Shown here: piece by piece, positions 19,833 to 32,600 of the stretch
How positions within the stretch are numbered: the stretch's first letter is position 1
Layout: every line of letters starts with the position of its first letter
Source of the DNA: Petrosia ficiformis
Lineage: Eukaryota > Porifera > Demospongiae > Haplosclerida > Petrosiidae
DNA length: 64,000 bases
Assembly (NCBI GenBank): GCA_947044365.1
Contig: OX345636.1
Coordinates: forward strand, 2,438,001 to 2,502,000
Reading direction: 5' to 3'
Program-made: the position numbers and the translations under genes
The notes under the pieces: model-generated
Seen by the model: only the letters and a program-made list of their open reading frames with translations
What the model was told of the DNA's origin: nothing
The model's database searches: none

Positions 19833-21497
19833 TTGTTTTTGTACTTCATGTTATTATTATTACTTGCTAGCTCTTCTTGCATGATATGCCATGCAAACCC
19901 TACAGTATCTACTTGTAGTGCTATAACTAAACAACATCACACAATATAAAATTAATTAAATTTACAGATCAAAGCCTCACAAGAGTGACACTATTTTTAT
20001 TCCACATCATAATTACAGACATAACAAACACATGCATAGTGGAAGTCTTGTGTAACCTCAAATGTAAGCATTAATCATCAAACATACATCACAAACAAGA
20101 TGATTGCATACATGATATTAAGTGATAAGATGATTAATTATACTGCAAAAATGAAATCATTATTATTTTTAGTATACAATAAATAATTATAATCATTCTA
20201 ATAATTAGAATAATTATAACATTTTTTGTATATGTTACACGTGTATATACTATATATGTTGCCTTGCATGTAGTTAGTTGTATATTTTGCATCTAAACCA
20301 CATCAAAAATGAAAGTGTTAATTCATAGTATATGGCCAAATAAACACTTAACCACATGAAATGATTGCTATGGAAACATATAATTATTAACATGATGTGG
20401 TCTAAGAATAGTGTCACTTTGATGACTCACCAGGGAAAAAACTTTTAAATTTAATTTTATTACGATGTTGTTTAGGCATAGTAATACATTTGTAGATCAT
20501 GTAGGCCTTTCATGGAGGGAAGAGCTTTAGCCCAACAATATATCATTTAGCTATGTAATTATATAATTTTAATAATATTATATCTAAATTATGTCATATA
20601 TAATTATATCTATTAATGATAATTATGTTCAACATGACACACCTACTCATGCCATATCAGGTTTACAATGACCTTACCCTCATGCTTCAATAATATAAAT
20701 CTGATATACAATCAGACTGATATATATGCAACATGCAACATTAGTACAACTTTTGAAAACTAAGTTTTGTAGTTACACATTTTGTAGGCTACACAATGGC
20801 ATATGTCAAGAAGCATGAAATAACCATGAAAACAATTATTCATTGTATTATTGTATAATTAATTATATTGATACTGATACATAGTTACACTATAACAACT
20901 AAATCCATATAGATGATATATTAAAGTTTAAGTTCACATAATTGAATTCAGTAACTGTTATACACTCAATATACTTCAACCTTGTCTCGAGGCCCAACAT
21001 TCACGAGGGAGTAATGGAACATCTGGACAAACTCACAGGGAATATGTCAGAGGAAGTCACGTGACTTCCATGAAAGTATGTGTGATAATTTGAAATGGCC
21101 ATGTGTTTGTGTTTTGTGTGTAGTGTACTTGAAGTAGATACAAGTTAAAAACCACCCCTTAAGATCCTAAACAGTCTAATAACTTATCATAATATTAAAA
21201 GTAAACAGTAGTAGCTGCTGGCAGAGAATTTTTCCACATCACAATTGCATAATAACTGCTTCTTACTCAGGTCTAAGCCTTTATTAACCAAAATCGTGAA
21301 TCACTTATTCAATCATTTCTATCTTCTTTCCAGTTCTTTTCTTTTTGCTTGCACTGTTGAACACTCACCGCTGTCAAACTTCTTCTTTTCGTTAGCACTA
21401 TATTAGATAAGTAGGCGGGGTAATGTGATCACATGATACAAATAATGTTATTGGTCTGCAAGAAATTGGTGCAGAACTCCAGTCTGCATGTGAGTTT
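19833..21497. other. non-coding, AT-rich
   Basis: No gene or conserved ORF seen. The region contains many ATAATTAT motifs and no long open frame. Confidence 0.6.
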
Positions 21498-22039
21498 CTC
21501 TAGTCTCATCCCCAGCTGCATCCACTAGAGTGGAGAAACGTCTGGTGACTTTCTAGCAATTCTTGGTTGTGCTGAGTCAGCATGCAGTGAATCCTGCACA
21601 CCAAACAAATTCAGTTATACTGTAACATTATCAACAAATATCATATAATTATGATATTTGTGATGTGTGTGGGAAAATTTTGAAGGAATGTTAATTTGTA
21701 CTAGCAAATTAAGATAAATTGTTCACTGCTGATGGCTACCACCCTTTATTATGTTGCAAAATGTAGCTAGATCTATACTACAGATAATGTTTGGAAAGGT
21801 TTACGAGTGGTTAAAATGTTTTTGTTAGTTCACCAGCTCGAAAACGTGAGTCTATCATTGTTATTTGATACCTGGTGACTACAGCGAGTACTGATATTCA
21901 CCATTGGCAGCACACAATTTTGAATGATCACGTGCTATATAATTACATGACAAGATGAGTCAGCACAGCCAAGAAATTGCTAGAAAATCACCAGACACTT
22001 TTCCACAGTAGTGTTGTGTAGCTAGGGATGAGACTAGAG
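21498..22039. mobile_element. MITE with ~85-bp terminal inverted repeats
   Basis: CTCTAGTCTCATCCCCAGCT at 21498 is mirrored by GGGATGAGACTAGAG ending at 22039. The arms 21498-21582 and 21955-22039 share TTTCTAGCAATT.CTTGG and GTGCTGAGTCAGC. The 370-bp interior is AT-rich and non-coding. No target duplication identified. A related end (CTAGTCTC) occurs at 17.4 kb. Confidence 0.75.
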
Positions 22040-22584
22040 TTTGTTTACATCTTCCGTCACTCCATCGTGAACATTTGGCCTCAGAAATAACTTCAACCTT
22101 AAGTAGTGTAACTCAATACACATAATTTTATTTTGATAACTAGTATTATATTAGTTTACAAAAATATTGCTAAGATTGTTATTATTATGCCATTAATCTA
22201 ACTCTTTAACAAACAGTGTAGTATCTGACTGTTGTTCAGCTGCAGCTATTCTATGCAAACAGGGACATAAATGGATTTCATTGGTTGATTCTATTGCCTT
22301 TCACGTTTGACCTGTTATGTAGCTTGAATTCTGTGATCTGAATATGGTAAGTACAGTATATTATTATTATCATTAGTTATAATATATAATAATAATATTA
22401 TTATTATTAAGTTTATATCGTATACAAGTTGTATCTTAATTGGTACAACCTGGTAAACATTTATAACTCATCTTGTTTCTAATATGCTGTGTTGTGATCA
22501 AAATATAAGTTCATGAACGGTGGTCTCACAATTGCATATGTTTTGCTATTTGTTATATTATTTATATAATAATGTTTGGACAGA

Positions 22585-22800
22585 GATTCTACCCAAGCTT
22601 TTTGTCAGCTAACTATATGTTTTTTTGTAAAAAAAAATACACGACAATTCGGTCTATATGTCCTTTATTGTAGTACACGTATTTAAAAAAACTGGGATGC
22701 ATTGCAAATACTAAATGGTTAAAATATTTAATTTAGTTTTAAGTACAGTTGCAAATTAACAATTAGTTGGTTGTTCATGCAGAATACATACCACAGCTAC
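22585..22800. repeat. dispersed repeat, direct copy at 23.21 kb
   Basis: AGAGATTCTACC ... TGTCAGCTAACTATA ... GGTCTATATGT.CTTTAT ... AGTACAGTTGCAA is shared with 23210-23402 and, in part, with 37.30-37.74 kb. The 23-kb copy is cut exactly at the TTAA where the large piggyBac-like element starts. This copy continues past it with TTAACAATTAGTTGGTTG. Confidence 0.7.
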
Positions 22801-24078
22801 TTTGTTTTAATTACATTTGACTAGCTGAAACACTATTATTTTAGGGTGCTGTCTAGCTACTCATATTTCATGCCAACAATTTAGTATATGTTTACTACTA
22901 AACGGTATATGTAATCTGGACATCAAAAGGGTTTGGAAACCTGCAAAAACATAATTCAATTCATTCTAGTGTACATGTTTGGACATTATGTCGTACTAAC
23001 ATCACGCACCTAGCCACCACATCCTCTACGAAAATAACAAACTAAAACAATGTATTACTTATTTGAAGTTCAATAATACATGCAAGAATTGAATTTCAAT
23101 TTATTTAATCATGTGATTTTCCTCCTAAGCACCCACAGAACGTTCCCACCACCAACCCCCACCCCCCCAAAAACAGGCAAACACTGAGATATATAATAAG
23201 TAATTGGATAGAGATTCTACCGGAGTTTTTGTGTCAGCTAACTATAACATTTTTTTCAAAAGCACGGTTTGGTCTATATGTGCTTTATCATAGTAGCTAT
23301 TTAAAAAAATAACATTTCCTAATCAAACCTTGGTTGCAGTGCAAAAAAAAACAAAATGGTTAAAATATCTAGTTTAGTTGTTAGTACAGTTGCAAGTATT
23401 AACCCTTAGAGCACTAATGTCACATAGATGTAAGTGTGTTCCTAGCATTACGAAGCACTAAAAATATTTGTAATTGGTGTCAGGGATAAGCTCATGAAAA
23501 TGGCTAAAAAAGTTGATGGTTTTTTGGTCACCCTTTGCCTTGAATAACGCATATGTGGGGAATTTTAAAGGGTGTGTCCTCCCATTAATGGGCTTGAAAA
23601 AGGGTGCAGGCCCTTTGCCACCCACACAATTTGGGGGTTCAAGTGATTCCACCCATGCAATCTGCTGGTAGCTGAGACAAATGGTTCCCAATTGAGTCAT
23701 ATTTTTTTGATGTGATAACCTTTGAACTACATTGCTAATTAACTGGCAGATTTCCCTTAGCATTCCTTATCTCTATTGAGATTATAAGGCAACAAGCTCA
23801 GGCATTTGGAAACCATAGTTATCCCAGAGTAAGTGTACCCTACTATATAAATTATTGTGCGGGACTTATAAACTCATTTATATTAAGTGTGCTTTAAATG
23901 TATTAATTCTGAGGTTTTAATTCCACTAACAATTGAAGGGCTCAAAGGTAAAGTGGGCTAACCCAAAATCAAATACTGGAAATCATCCATAGTGCATAGA
24001 AATTTATTAAAAATTAGGCATATTCCACTACCAAAATTTAATTTCTTATTTTTTATCTGCCCCTGAAACACATGAATA

Positions 24079-26465
24079 GTGTACTTCTGGACAAAGAAAT
24101 ATGTGCTTAGAATTTCTTCAGCAGATGGCTTATTCCACAAATATGATGAAATTTACACTCGGTTTAGTAGTAGTGCTCCCATAACAGTCCTTCAGTATTT
24201 CAATACCAATTGGCACAAAATCAGAGAACAATGGACAATGGGTATGAAATTTTGTTTGGGAAATTTTTTGAATACCACGAACAATAGCCATATACCTAAT
24301 GCGAAGCTGAAATCTGTCATCTCACGATACTCATCCCTAGAAGAATTTATCGATAAGTTTTTTTTAATCATTCGAGTATTGCGATCTGAGAGAGATCAAA
24401 AAGCTGCATTGGCTGCTCAAAAAGTTCCTGTAGTTTATCATTCCTCAGCTGATACCTCACTCGTGAAGTATATTGAAAACCTTACTATGTATGCCTTCAA
24501 CTTTGTCAAGAAACAGATGGAGTTGAAAGTAAAGGTGAAGCTCATACTCAAAGATGACCAGTACAAAGTAGATTCAAGTGAGGGAAGAATTGGAGTGTCA
24601 TCCATTGAGTGTGAATGCATGTCATGGAAATCAATGGGACTACCCTGTCATAACATCTTTGCAGTGCGGGAAGAACTAGGTATAGATCTTTATGATGAAG
24701 AACTGTGTGACAAGCGCTGGTCCCTCCGCTACTATAAAGAAACTCAGCGTATATTTCAACCCTCCGATTCTGCTAACACTTCTTCTCATGACTTCCAACC
24801 CGTAATAATCGCCAAATTACCTGTTTCCAAAAAACGGTCAAAGTCACAGGTATATGGCTGTTTCATTTACTGGAGTAAGTGCTCCACTAATACTTACGTT
24901 GTGTTGACGTGTTGCTATGGGTATGGTATGAAACAAAAAAGACATGTCATTATAGCATTTTTTTATACTCATTTTTCCTAATCTTCACAGGCAGAAAAGT
25001 TTCATCATGCTTCTCAGCTCACCACAAAATTAGCCTCACTTGCATCAGAAAGCATGGGTTCAGTCTTCATGTTTCGATGTGATATTCTCAAAAGAATAAT
25101 ATCAGTTTGGGAAACCGGGGAAGATGTTAATGAGGAATTCAGTGGTTAGTTGTGTAAATTCATGAAAATTATGAGCATAATTATGTATAATAATTATGAT
25201 AGTTGTATCTCCCTTGGAGAAGTCATCAAGTAGTAAATCATCAACTAGTAATCACTGTTGGAGGTCATGAACAAACAGGTTTGTAGAACATGTTAATCTA
25301 TGGAATTACCAACTTTATGTGTCTTTATGAGCAGATAGGATTGGAGGTGATGACTGGGATTCTCATTTGTTGGACAATGAGCAATCAGTGAAACAATCGG
25401 CAACGACTGACCATGGTACATACCATTTACAAACTTGTATATGAATAAGATGATAATGTGTATTGTTGTGAAAAGACTCGTAATACTGCATGTACAATGT
25501 ACTTTGTGTGCAAATGCAGGTGGAATTGAAATAGGTGAAAGTGCTAACAATAATTCTCAATTGATGGACAGTGGGCCATCAGAAAAGCAATCGAAGACTG
25601 ACACACTAGTCCAAGGTACATGTATTCTATATAACAAATATCTCATTCCTTTAATTACTGATCAGACAATAGCCATTCTGACTATCCAGATAGAATCATT
25701 GAACAGAATTGAAAAGGGTATAAAGTGTGCAATGTAATTTAATAATGGTGAAATAATTTTGCCATATCCATTAATTATGTAGGGATTAACAACCCCCTTT
25801 CCACGATTCATTGCTCTCAATCCTGTGATTCCCGATTTGTCAGTTACTGAGTTGGATAAACGTATACAGAAGGAGAACTCTCTTAAAGGTATAAATATAA
25901 ACTCATTAATTAAGATTGTGATCAGTTTTACATTTAGAAATTTCACTTCCACCATTGATTCGTAAGAGAGGATGACCTAAAGGGCACGAATCCACTGTAA
26001 TTGGTCTTCCATCTAAAAAGAGCTTCTTCCTTTCTTGAAACTTCACACATAATTAAAAGAAAACCGTTAGTAAAGTACTTGCTCATGCAGTAACTCTAAA
26101 ATCATGTTCTCACCAAGCAGGTATGCTAGCCTGGTTTGTGAGCAATGAGGTAGCAAAAGCAGTTCTGGAGGATTCAAAGCAGCTGATACAGGAAACAGAA
26201 GTGGAAGTTATGCCTGAAAATCTTCCTGATGCTATTTTGGATGAGAATGTTGATGTGCATCTCATTCGTCGGTACTTTTCCAATGATGGTTGCAAGAAAG
26301 AAGAGTAATCCAGTCTACACATGCAATGATTGCTCTCGTGACCTTCACGAGTTTCCATCCATCATCTGTGACCACTGCCTGACATGGTTTCACATGAAAT
26401 GTGTAGGGATGAAAAAAAGTCCTAAATCCAAGCATTGGTTTTGCCGTAGGTGTTACCAAAGTTGA
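24079..26465 (+). pseudogene. MULE-like SWIM zinc-finger / PHD protein, multi-exon
   Basis: Exon 1 (open 24079-24849) encodes a ZSWIM/MULE-type C-terminal region: NWHKIREQW, NNSHIPNAKLKSVISRYSS, LRSERDQKA, YAFNFVKKQMEL, then the SWIM-like CECMSWKSMGLPCHN and KRWSLRYYKETQR. In SWIM fingers the last ligands are C-x-H; here LPCHN gives C-H-N, so a zinc ligand is apparently lost. Consistent splice sites give exon 2 24991-25144, exon 3 25335-25415 and exon 4 25520-25615 (3 and 4 are similar, an internal exon duplication), all entered in phase 1. Exon 5 (25783-25888) is open only in a frame one base off. The last exon (26121-26465) needs a shift near 26275 to read a C4HC3 PHD finger (CNDC, CDHCLTWFHMKC, WFCRRC). 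The DDE catalytic part is absent upstream. A decayed transposase-derived gene. Confidence 0.65.
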
Positions 26466-26560
26466 CTGATCTAGTACTCAATTTGTTGCCAGTATTATGT
26501 GTGTACGTACAATTCTTTTTTTCTTGAATTATCATTGCTACAAAAACAAATTAATAAACT

Positions 26561-27135
26561 TTTTTTTTTTTTTTTTTTTTTTGCATGTGTTTATGGGCGT
26601 GGCATTAATTCACGGCATGCATCGAAGGAGCTTATCCGTCTGGAACCGGCTTTTTAAGATCTCTAAGTTCGAAACCGGTACCGCCTTGCTGGACACTTCG
26701 TATCAGGTTTTCACACATATTGACAGACTTACATACCGAACGTTGTACAAAACAGCTAATGGCAGCTCGCCACTGTTCGACAGAAATCATAGTTCACAGG
26801 GTTGATCAAAAGAGATACAAACGCACTCCACAACAACGCTCTAACACACGGAGCAAATAGAACACAAGCACGCATGCGCACGCTGACATCCACGTGTCTC
26901 AGACCTCAATATGGCGTTTACAATATCGATTACTGACGGAAATATCTCAGGAATGGTAAGGTATTTCAACAAATCGCTCATATTACGGGACAATCATAAC
27001 CAACAAGTTTGAAAATCTACCTTTTAAATCTGCACGAGTGAGTATCCACGAAGTTTGGGTAGAGAGACACACACACACACACACACACTCACTCACTCAC
27101 AAACAGACTACTATAACCCTCCGCCTACGCGCTCA
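26561..27135 (-). mobile_element. retroposed segment with poly-A tail
   Basis: A GC-richer block (26.58-27.13 kb) ends, on the minus strand, in about 20 A (plus-strand T run 26563-26582), as a retroposed transcript would. Its other end has (AC)n and a GC-rich motif ACCTGAGCGCGTAGGCGGAG (minus strand). The plus-strand frame at 26497-26805 has no domain. No clear target duplication. It lies inside the larger TTAA element, so it inserted later or was carried. Confidence 0.4.
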
Positions 27136-28353
27136 GGTTAATTATTTGTTTGCAGTGTACTAGTTGATGTGTTTCCTATATATAATTTTAATATAATGTG
27201 GCAATAATTCTAGAATATAATCTTATAAAAATTTAATAACAACTCATGAGTTCATGTTCTCTATATTTTCCAGGATTATCCTCAGTGAATGATTTGGAAA
27301 TGGTGGAACTACAGATGTGATGGCTGTTTCTTGTTGTTGACAAGTTTGTTACAATGAAAACATACAACATCATTTTAGATTAATCACACATAATTATATT
27401 GAAAGTGAAAGTGAGTTGTAACAAACTGCAGTGTAATAAAGTATTTAACAAAATGAATGTTAACCAAAAACTGTAATTCAATAACTATAACTCAATATTG
27501 ATCTCTAATGTATATTCTATCAAGGGTAATAAGTATAGAAAATATATTTTACAAAATGTAACAGAAAATTATTTTCCAATTATTAATTTTAAATATAATT
27601 AATTTTGATAAGTACAAATATTTTATGAATTAAAATTCACTATAATCAAAATCTTTATACTTTTATGATTATATCTCAAAGCAGAGTTATGATGTTATTT
27701 AAAAATTGCAAACTTTTACAAACAAAAATATATCTCTTTTAGAATAGCATTAATAAATCGGGTTCACTATATATAGGGAGCAGCTTCTAAACACACTGTA
27801 CTTAATCAATTCAGTGTCAGTAAACTGCAGTTGTTCACACTACAAATCATACATTATACACAAAAATATATAAATTGGAAAGAAATACCTTACTGGAAGT
27901 GGAATATGCTATGCATACTGCATGCAAAAAGTTTGGGATTAATTTTAGCTCTTGCTTTTGGAAGCAATAGTTTACTGACTTTTGGTTACATAGTCTATGA
28001 AAATGTGTTGGAAAAAATCGATTCTGTTTCAATAAGTCTTTTTATTGTTTACTTCATCTCATAAAGGATAGTGCTGTACATTAAGTATCATGATCGTGCA
28101 CAATTTCATACTTCAAAAACAATCCATTACACGCATAAAGCAAACAACAAAATAATATAATAAACTACAAAAATTATACTTAAAGCTGGACAACTGACTG
28201 AAGGATTTCATTAGCATTGCAAAATATCACAAGCTGCTGCAGTCAATTCAACATCAAAATTATTCTACAATCTGAACCATCAACTTTTTTACCATTTTCA
28301 TGGGCTTATCCCTGGCACTAATTACAAACATTTAGAGTCTAATGTCACCTATA
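27136..28353. other. non-coding interior of the 5-kb element
   Basis: AT-rich. The open frame 27831-28064 shows a hydrophobic stretch but no recognisable domain or splice context. Nothing else seen before the right inverted terminus. Confidence 0.5.
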
Positions 28354-28559
28354 AGTGCTCTAAGGGTTAATTAATTAGTTATGCAAAATTTTGCGTGCCT
28401 ATATATTTTCTGCCCAATCAACACGCTTCATCATGTGTCTAATACAAACCATCCTTTTGTCTAATATGAACCATCCTCTCAGTTTTGATGTGGAAGCACT
28501 GTGAAGATAAATGGCTGTGTTATATTAAAATGGTGGTGTGGTAGAGTAGTATCGGTATT

Positions 28560-28985
28560 GGTGTCAATACATAGACATTGCTCAACACCAGAAATTTCAG
28601 ATGTGGTATTGAAGTATTCAGTACTTGATTGTTGTATCGCTCATCACTAATGCCTGAGCGGCAGGAAGAAAGGTGCTTGTAGCTTATGTGGAAACTGGTA
28701 CATTTAGCTGCTGTATTGGATGAAAGGCATTCCTAAATTAAGTTGTACTATTGATACGTCGATAATAGCTATGATAGCTGATAATTAAAATAATAGACTG
28801 TTGTGTTTCAGGAATGAGAGTGTCTACTGAATGCCAATCATCACACTGTGCTGCAATTTTGTAGGGATATGTTTTTTTCTCCATATATCTTGTTGTTTTA
28901 CTTTCTCTTTGTTTCTAATTGAAAGTAGTGATCTACTAGCCATTAGGAATATAATGGTTGTTATTACATTCCGCTATAAGAATAA
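28560..28985. repeat. segment duplicated at 58.49-58.87 kb
   Basis: Shares ACAT.GCTCAACACCAGAAAT, GTATTGAAGTATTCAGTACT, TTGTGTTTCAGGAATGAGA and TGCTGCAATTTTGTAGGGAT with 58.49-58.87 kb in direct order. It lies just 3' of the Death-domain exon in both places, so it belongs to the same segmental duplication. Confidence 0.75.
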
Positions 28986-29331
28986 TTAAATTAAGATGAT
29001 ACTGAACTGTCCATGTACAAATCATTCAGTAGAATAACTGAATGTGCGAAAGTGCTTCTGCACTGCATATCATCACTTCCACAAATAGCAAATTTGTAAA
29101 CCCACATGATACTGAACTGTCCATGTACAAATCGTTAGTATAACTGAATTTGTTAGTTGATCACTCACAATTATGCCACTAATTCATTGTAAAATCATAA
29201 ATGTAATGAAAACACTCTTTGCATTATTATTTATAATTGTAGTATTTCAGTGTCATAAACTTCAAAAAATGTTAGCACATTTACAAATAAAATAAAATAA
29301 AAGGAACTTTAGCTATAATTATAGCAGGACT

Positions 29332-29675
29332 TTAAGATTGAGTTTTGAAAAAAACAAAGTTTGGCCTTGAAATATATTTAGCAATGGTTTCTGGGATGTC
29401 CAAAAAATCTACCACTTTTTTGGCAAGAGGTTTCTTTCCAAGATCATCCAGTGCTTTTACAACAACTTCCCATGTCACTTCTCTTGTTTCACTTTCAGCC
29501 CAAAAGTAAAGAACTGTTTCCAGCTTACTCTCATCAGATAGCAAACTATGGCGTAAAGTAGTACGATAATTCATGGAAACCTTAAGTTGACCTGCAACTT
29601 CAAACCAATGGGCAGAGATATCATTGCTTATTAAAGTGAAGACATCTCCTACATCTGGCGGCTTCTGAAGTATAT
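29332..29675 (-). CDS. terminal exon: Death domain
   Basis: 344 nt from acceptor ATCAAAG to TAA, 113 codons after the split codon. It reads DILQKPPDVGDVFTLI, then the six-helix Death-fold pattern: HWFEVAGQLKV, RTTLRHSLLSDESKLETVL, FWAESETREVTWEVVVKALD, LGKKPLAKKVVDFL. The conserved Trp of helix 5 (VTWEVV) and the LG..LA..V motif of helix 6 are present. A close paralogue lies at 60427-60773 with the same exon borders. Confidence 0.85.
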
Positions 29676-32600
29676 CTTTGATTGTTGTAAAAATATACAA
29701 TTTACACATTACATATATTGTAATATATTTTAGTAATTTTTATATTATAATATTATTCAGTTGTGGTATATTGAAATGATTGTATTTGCAAACCTGCCAT
29801 ATTCTTTACTGCAGGCTTCCTTTTTGGATCTAGGCAGAATAAAATTTATTAAGATGAATAAGAAATTACAGAGAAAATGTATGTGTAAATACCGTAATTG
29901 GGGAAATTAATGCGCTGTTAAAATAATGCGAAGTGCCCAAAATTTAGGCATTAAAATATTAATGCTTGTTTAAATAATGCGGACACACACACACACAAAC
30001 ACAGGCACAATGTAATGTAGTGACTTCTCTTGTGACAGCATCTGGTAGCTCAGCTTTGTTACTAGTAGGAAGAGACTGCTTCTTGAAATACTTGAATAAC
30101 GTAGCCATTTCTCTCAATCGATCGAACTAGAAGTGCTAAAACATGCAGCACTGATTTAACACGTGCGATATAAATTAACGTGTGGAAAAGAAATATTTTC
30201 TTAATAATGCGGAAGCCAGTTTACTCGTATTTATAGCATTAATAAGACAGTCGCATTAATTTCCCCAATTACGGTATGATGTTTGGTTGGCCAGTATGAT
30301 CATTTCTCACATCTGGGAGCTGTCTGAGAGATTTCTATTTTGCTCATATAACAATCTTCTGAGTGTACATGACGTGGCTACCTCATAAATGCAATATATG
30401 TGTATTGCATAGAAAATAGTATCCATTTACCAGTGAATTGTATATTACATGATTGATGTGTCAGTTTTGCTATATATGTGCTTCCTGATTGAAGCTCTCG
30501 AAACCAATCACTTTAAACATAGAATATATACCTACACCATGGTTACTGGAAACACACTCAGTAATAAGTACAACTACCATTTGTATTTCCAAAAAAAACC
30601 TGAGTATAGGTATAATTTTGTTGTAAGTATTATACAGCTCTGCTTAATCTTAGATCTAAAGGATGCTTTTACATGTATGCCCATGTATTATTATGCAAAA
30701 GCATAGATTACATTGCAAAGTGTCTCATGATTTATTAACACAACAACTGCCTTGTTGGATTTGAATAATTAAAGATTAATAAAATCATTTTCAATAACAA
30801 TGAAAGAAAGATATAGGGACACCAAAACCCCAAAAGTATGCGAACAAGGTTGGGCGGTTAATGTAGGACCAAAAATTAAACAATCCACTTTCATACAACT
30901 ATACATAAGTACTTTTCACTGCTATAAAGCAAGAGCAATACTTATGTAGGGTTATATGTAAGTGTTTTGTTTAATTTTGGGTCCTACATTAACCTCCTGA
31001 AAATGATTAACTACTCTTTGGGTTTTGATGTCCCTACATCATTCATTTTTATTGAAAACATTTTTTTATTATTCTTGTTTTTATTGTTTTTTTTGCTGAA
31101 TAGTGGATAATTTGTGAATATTTTTTGTGGACTGCAGGAACACCGGGTAAATTATACGAAATCATACAATCATAATTGCAATAACACCTCAATTTTACAG
31201 CATAATAATTGTACGATTACAAAACTTGTTCATCATTGACAGTCAGTCTTTTTAGAAATCAGTTATTTATGAATTGACTCTTTATAATGCCTATTTTTCA
31301 TTTCACTTACAGGATTGTCTGCAGTTGTACTGTTAATGTGGTTCAAAAAGGTCTGCCCACGCAATTTAAGGATTCAGTGACCCCGCACATGCAAATTGGT
31401 GGGTAGCTGAGACATTTCCCTTGCCGATATCATGGATGTAGCTGATGCCAACATGCAGGGGATCGTTTTGTTTGCCCTAGTTGCAGTCAAAAGAAAGAGA
31501 ACAGTGCATTTGAATTAGTCCTACAAAGTGCTTGGGGACTTTGAGTCCCAGTATGAGCAAGTTGGTAGAAGCAGTACTCTGTGTCAGAAAGGGGGCCATG
31601 TTTGGTGTAGAAGAGTGAACAGTGGCCAAACTAAATGCAGCAGAGATGCCAGTGTTGGAAATGGGAAAGAGTATTGAAAAACAAACTCAGTCCTCTAAAG
31701 ATTAGTAATTGTTATACTCATTATTATAACATGCAGTATGCTGCGCAAGAGATTAATTAAGCAATTGGTTCTGTCTGTCTGTCTGTCAGTCTGTCATACA
31801 AAAAAAATCTGAATAGAACTTTAGACATCTTTTAAACAATCAGAAAGCTCTACAATAAATGCATGACAACATATGAGTACCTTTCAGTGGTTAAAACAGT
31901 TCAAAGACACAGCAATCCCTCTCTTCTCCTATTATCGATTTAGAATAAGTCCTCCATTTTCCAGCAGTCACTCCCAATTTTCATAAAATGTATATTTATA
32001 TTTATATTAGTGATTGGTTGTGTCAGTCAGTCAGTATTGCACGTGGTATGTGTTCTAGGAACATCTAGTTATAAGAATGTATTTGTTCACGAATTTTATT
32101 TTATTACTATACTCAACATAACAAGCACATTCCTTTTAGTAACATCATCTATATTCTAAAGACACACATGCATTGCGCAATTATAGGGTCCAATTTGAGA
32201 TTGATTCTCTGATGTCCTTGAGACTTTCTTGTTTCATATGGTACATGAAGATGTAATCTCAGTAATTGTAGGCAAGAATCGAACTGGAAATGTGCTAGGA
32301 GGATTGTGATAGTTCAACAAACAAAAAAAAATGATTTGTCTGGAAATAATAATATGAATGATCATGATGAAGAATGAAGATTATGCCACTTTTGCAACTC
32401 GCTGGTTCTCTACCTTAACGACAATCTTTGGCTATCCAGATGGTTTTGGCAGTCATAAAAACACAAGGTATGTGTGCATTAAGACTTATCTCTATGATGT
32501 TAGCAGAGATATCAGTTCATCACTTGCATATATATGTGGTCCATTTTTTCTTTGCCATCTCTAGCTACAAAGGGAGTACTACCATACTCTCTGATAATGC

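Larger units (their letters stand above)
23403..28366. mobile_element. ~5-kb piggyBac-ended element with SWIM-PHD cargo
   Basis: Left end TTAA|CCCTTAGAGCACT (23399-23415); right end AGTGCTCTAAGGG|TTAA (28354-28370). The inverted arms run about 100-120 bp with small indels, including TTTGTAATT.GTG.CAGGGAT, CATGAAAATGG.TAAAAAAGT and TTGATGGTT. The TTAA direct repeats and CCC ends are piggyBac hallmarks (known). The left flank is a truncated copy of the 22.6-kb repeat, which fixes the insertion point. The interior holds a SWIM-PHD pseudogene, a poly-A-tailed retroposed segment and AT-rich filler, but no piggyBac transposase that I can see. Confidence 0.65.

Noticed and set aside
26497..26805. 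102-codon frame after a poly-T run
   Set aside because: Reads through the poly-T tail of a retroposed segment on the other strand; no domain.
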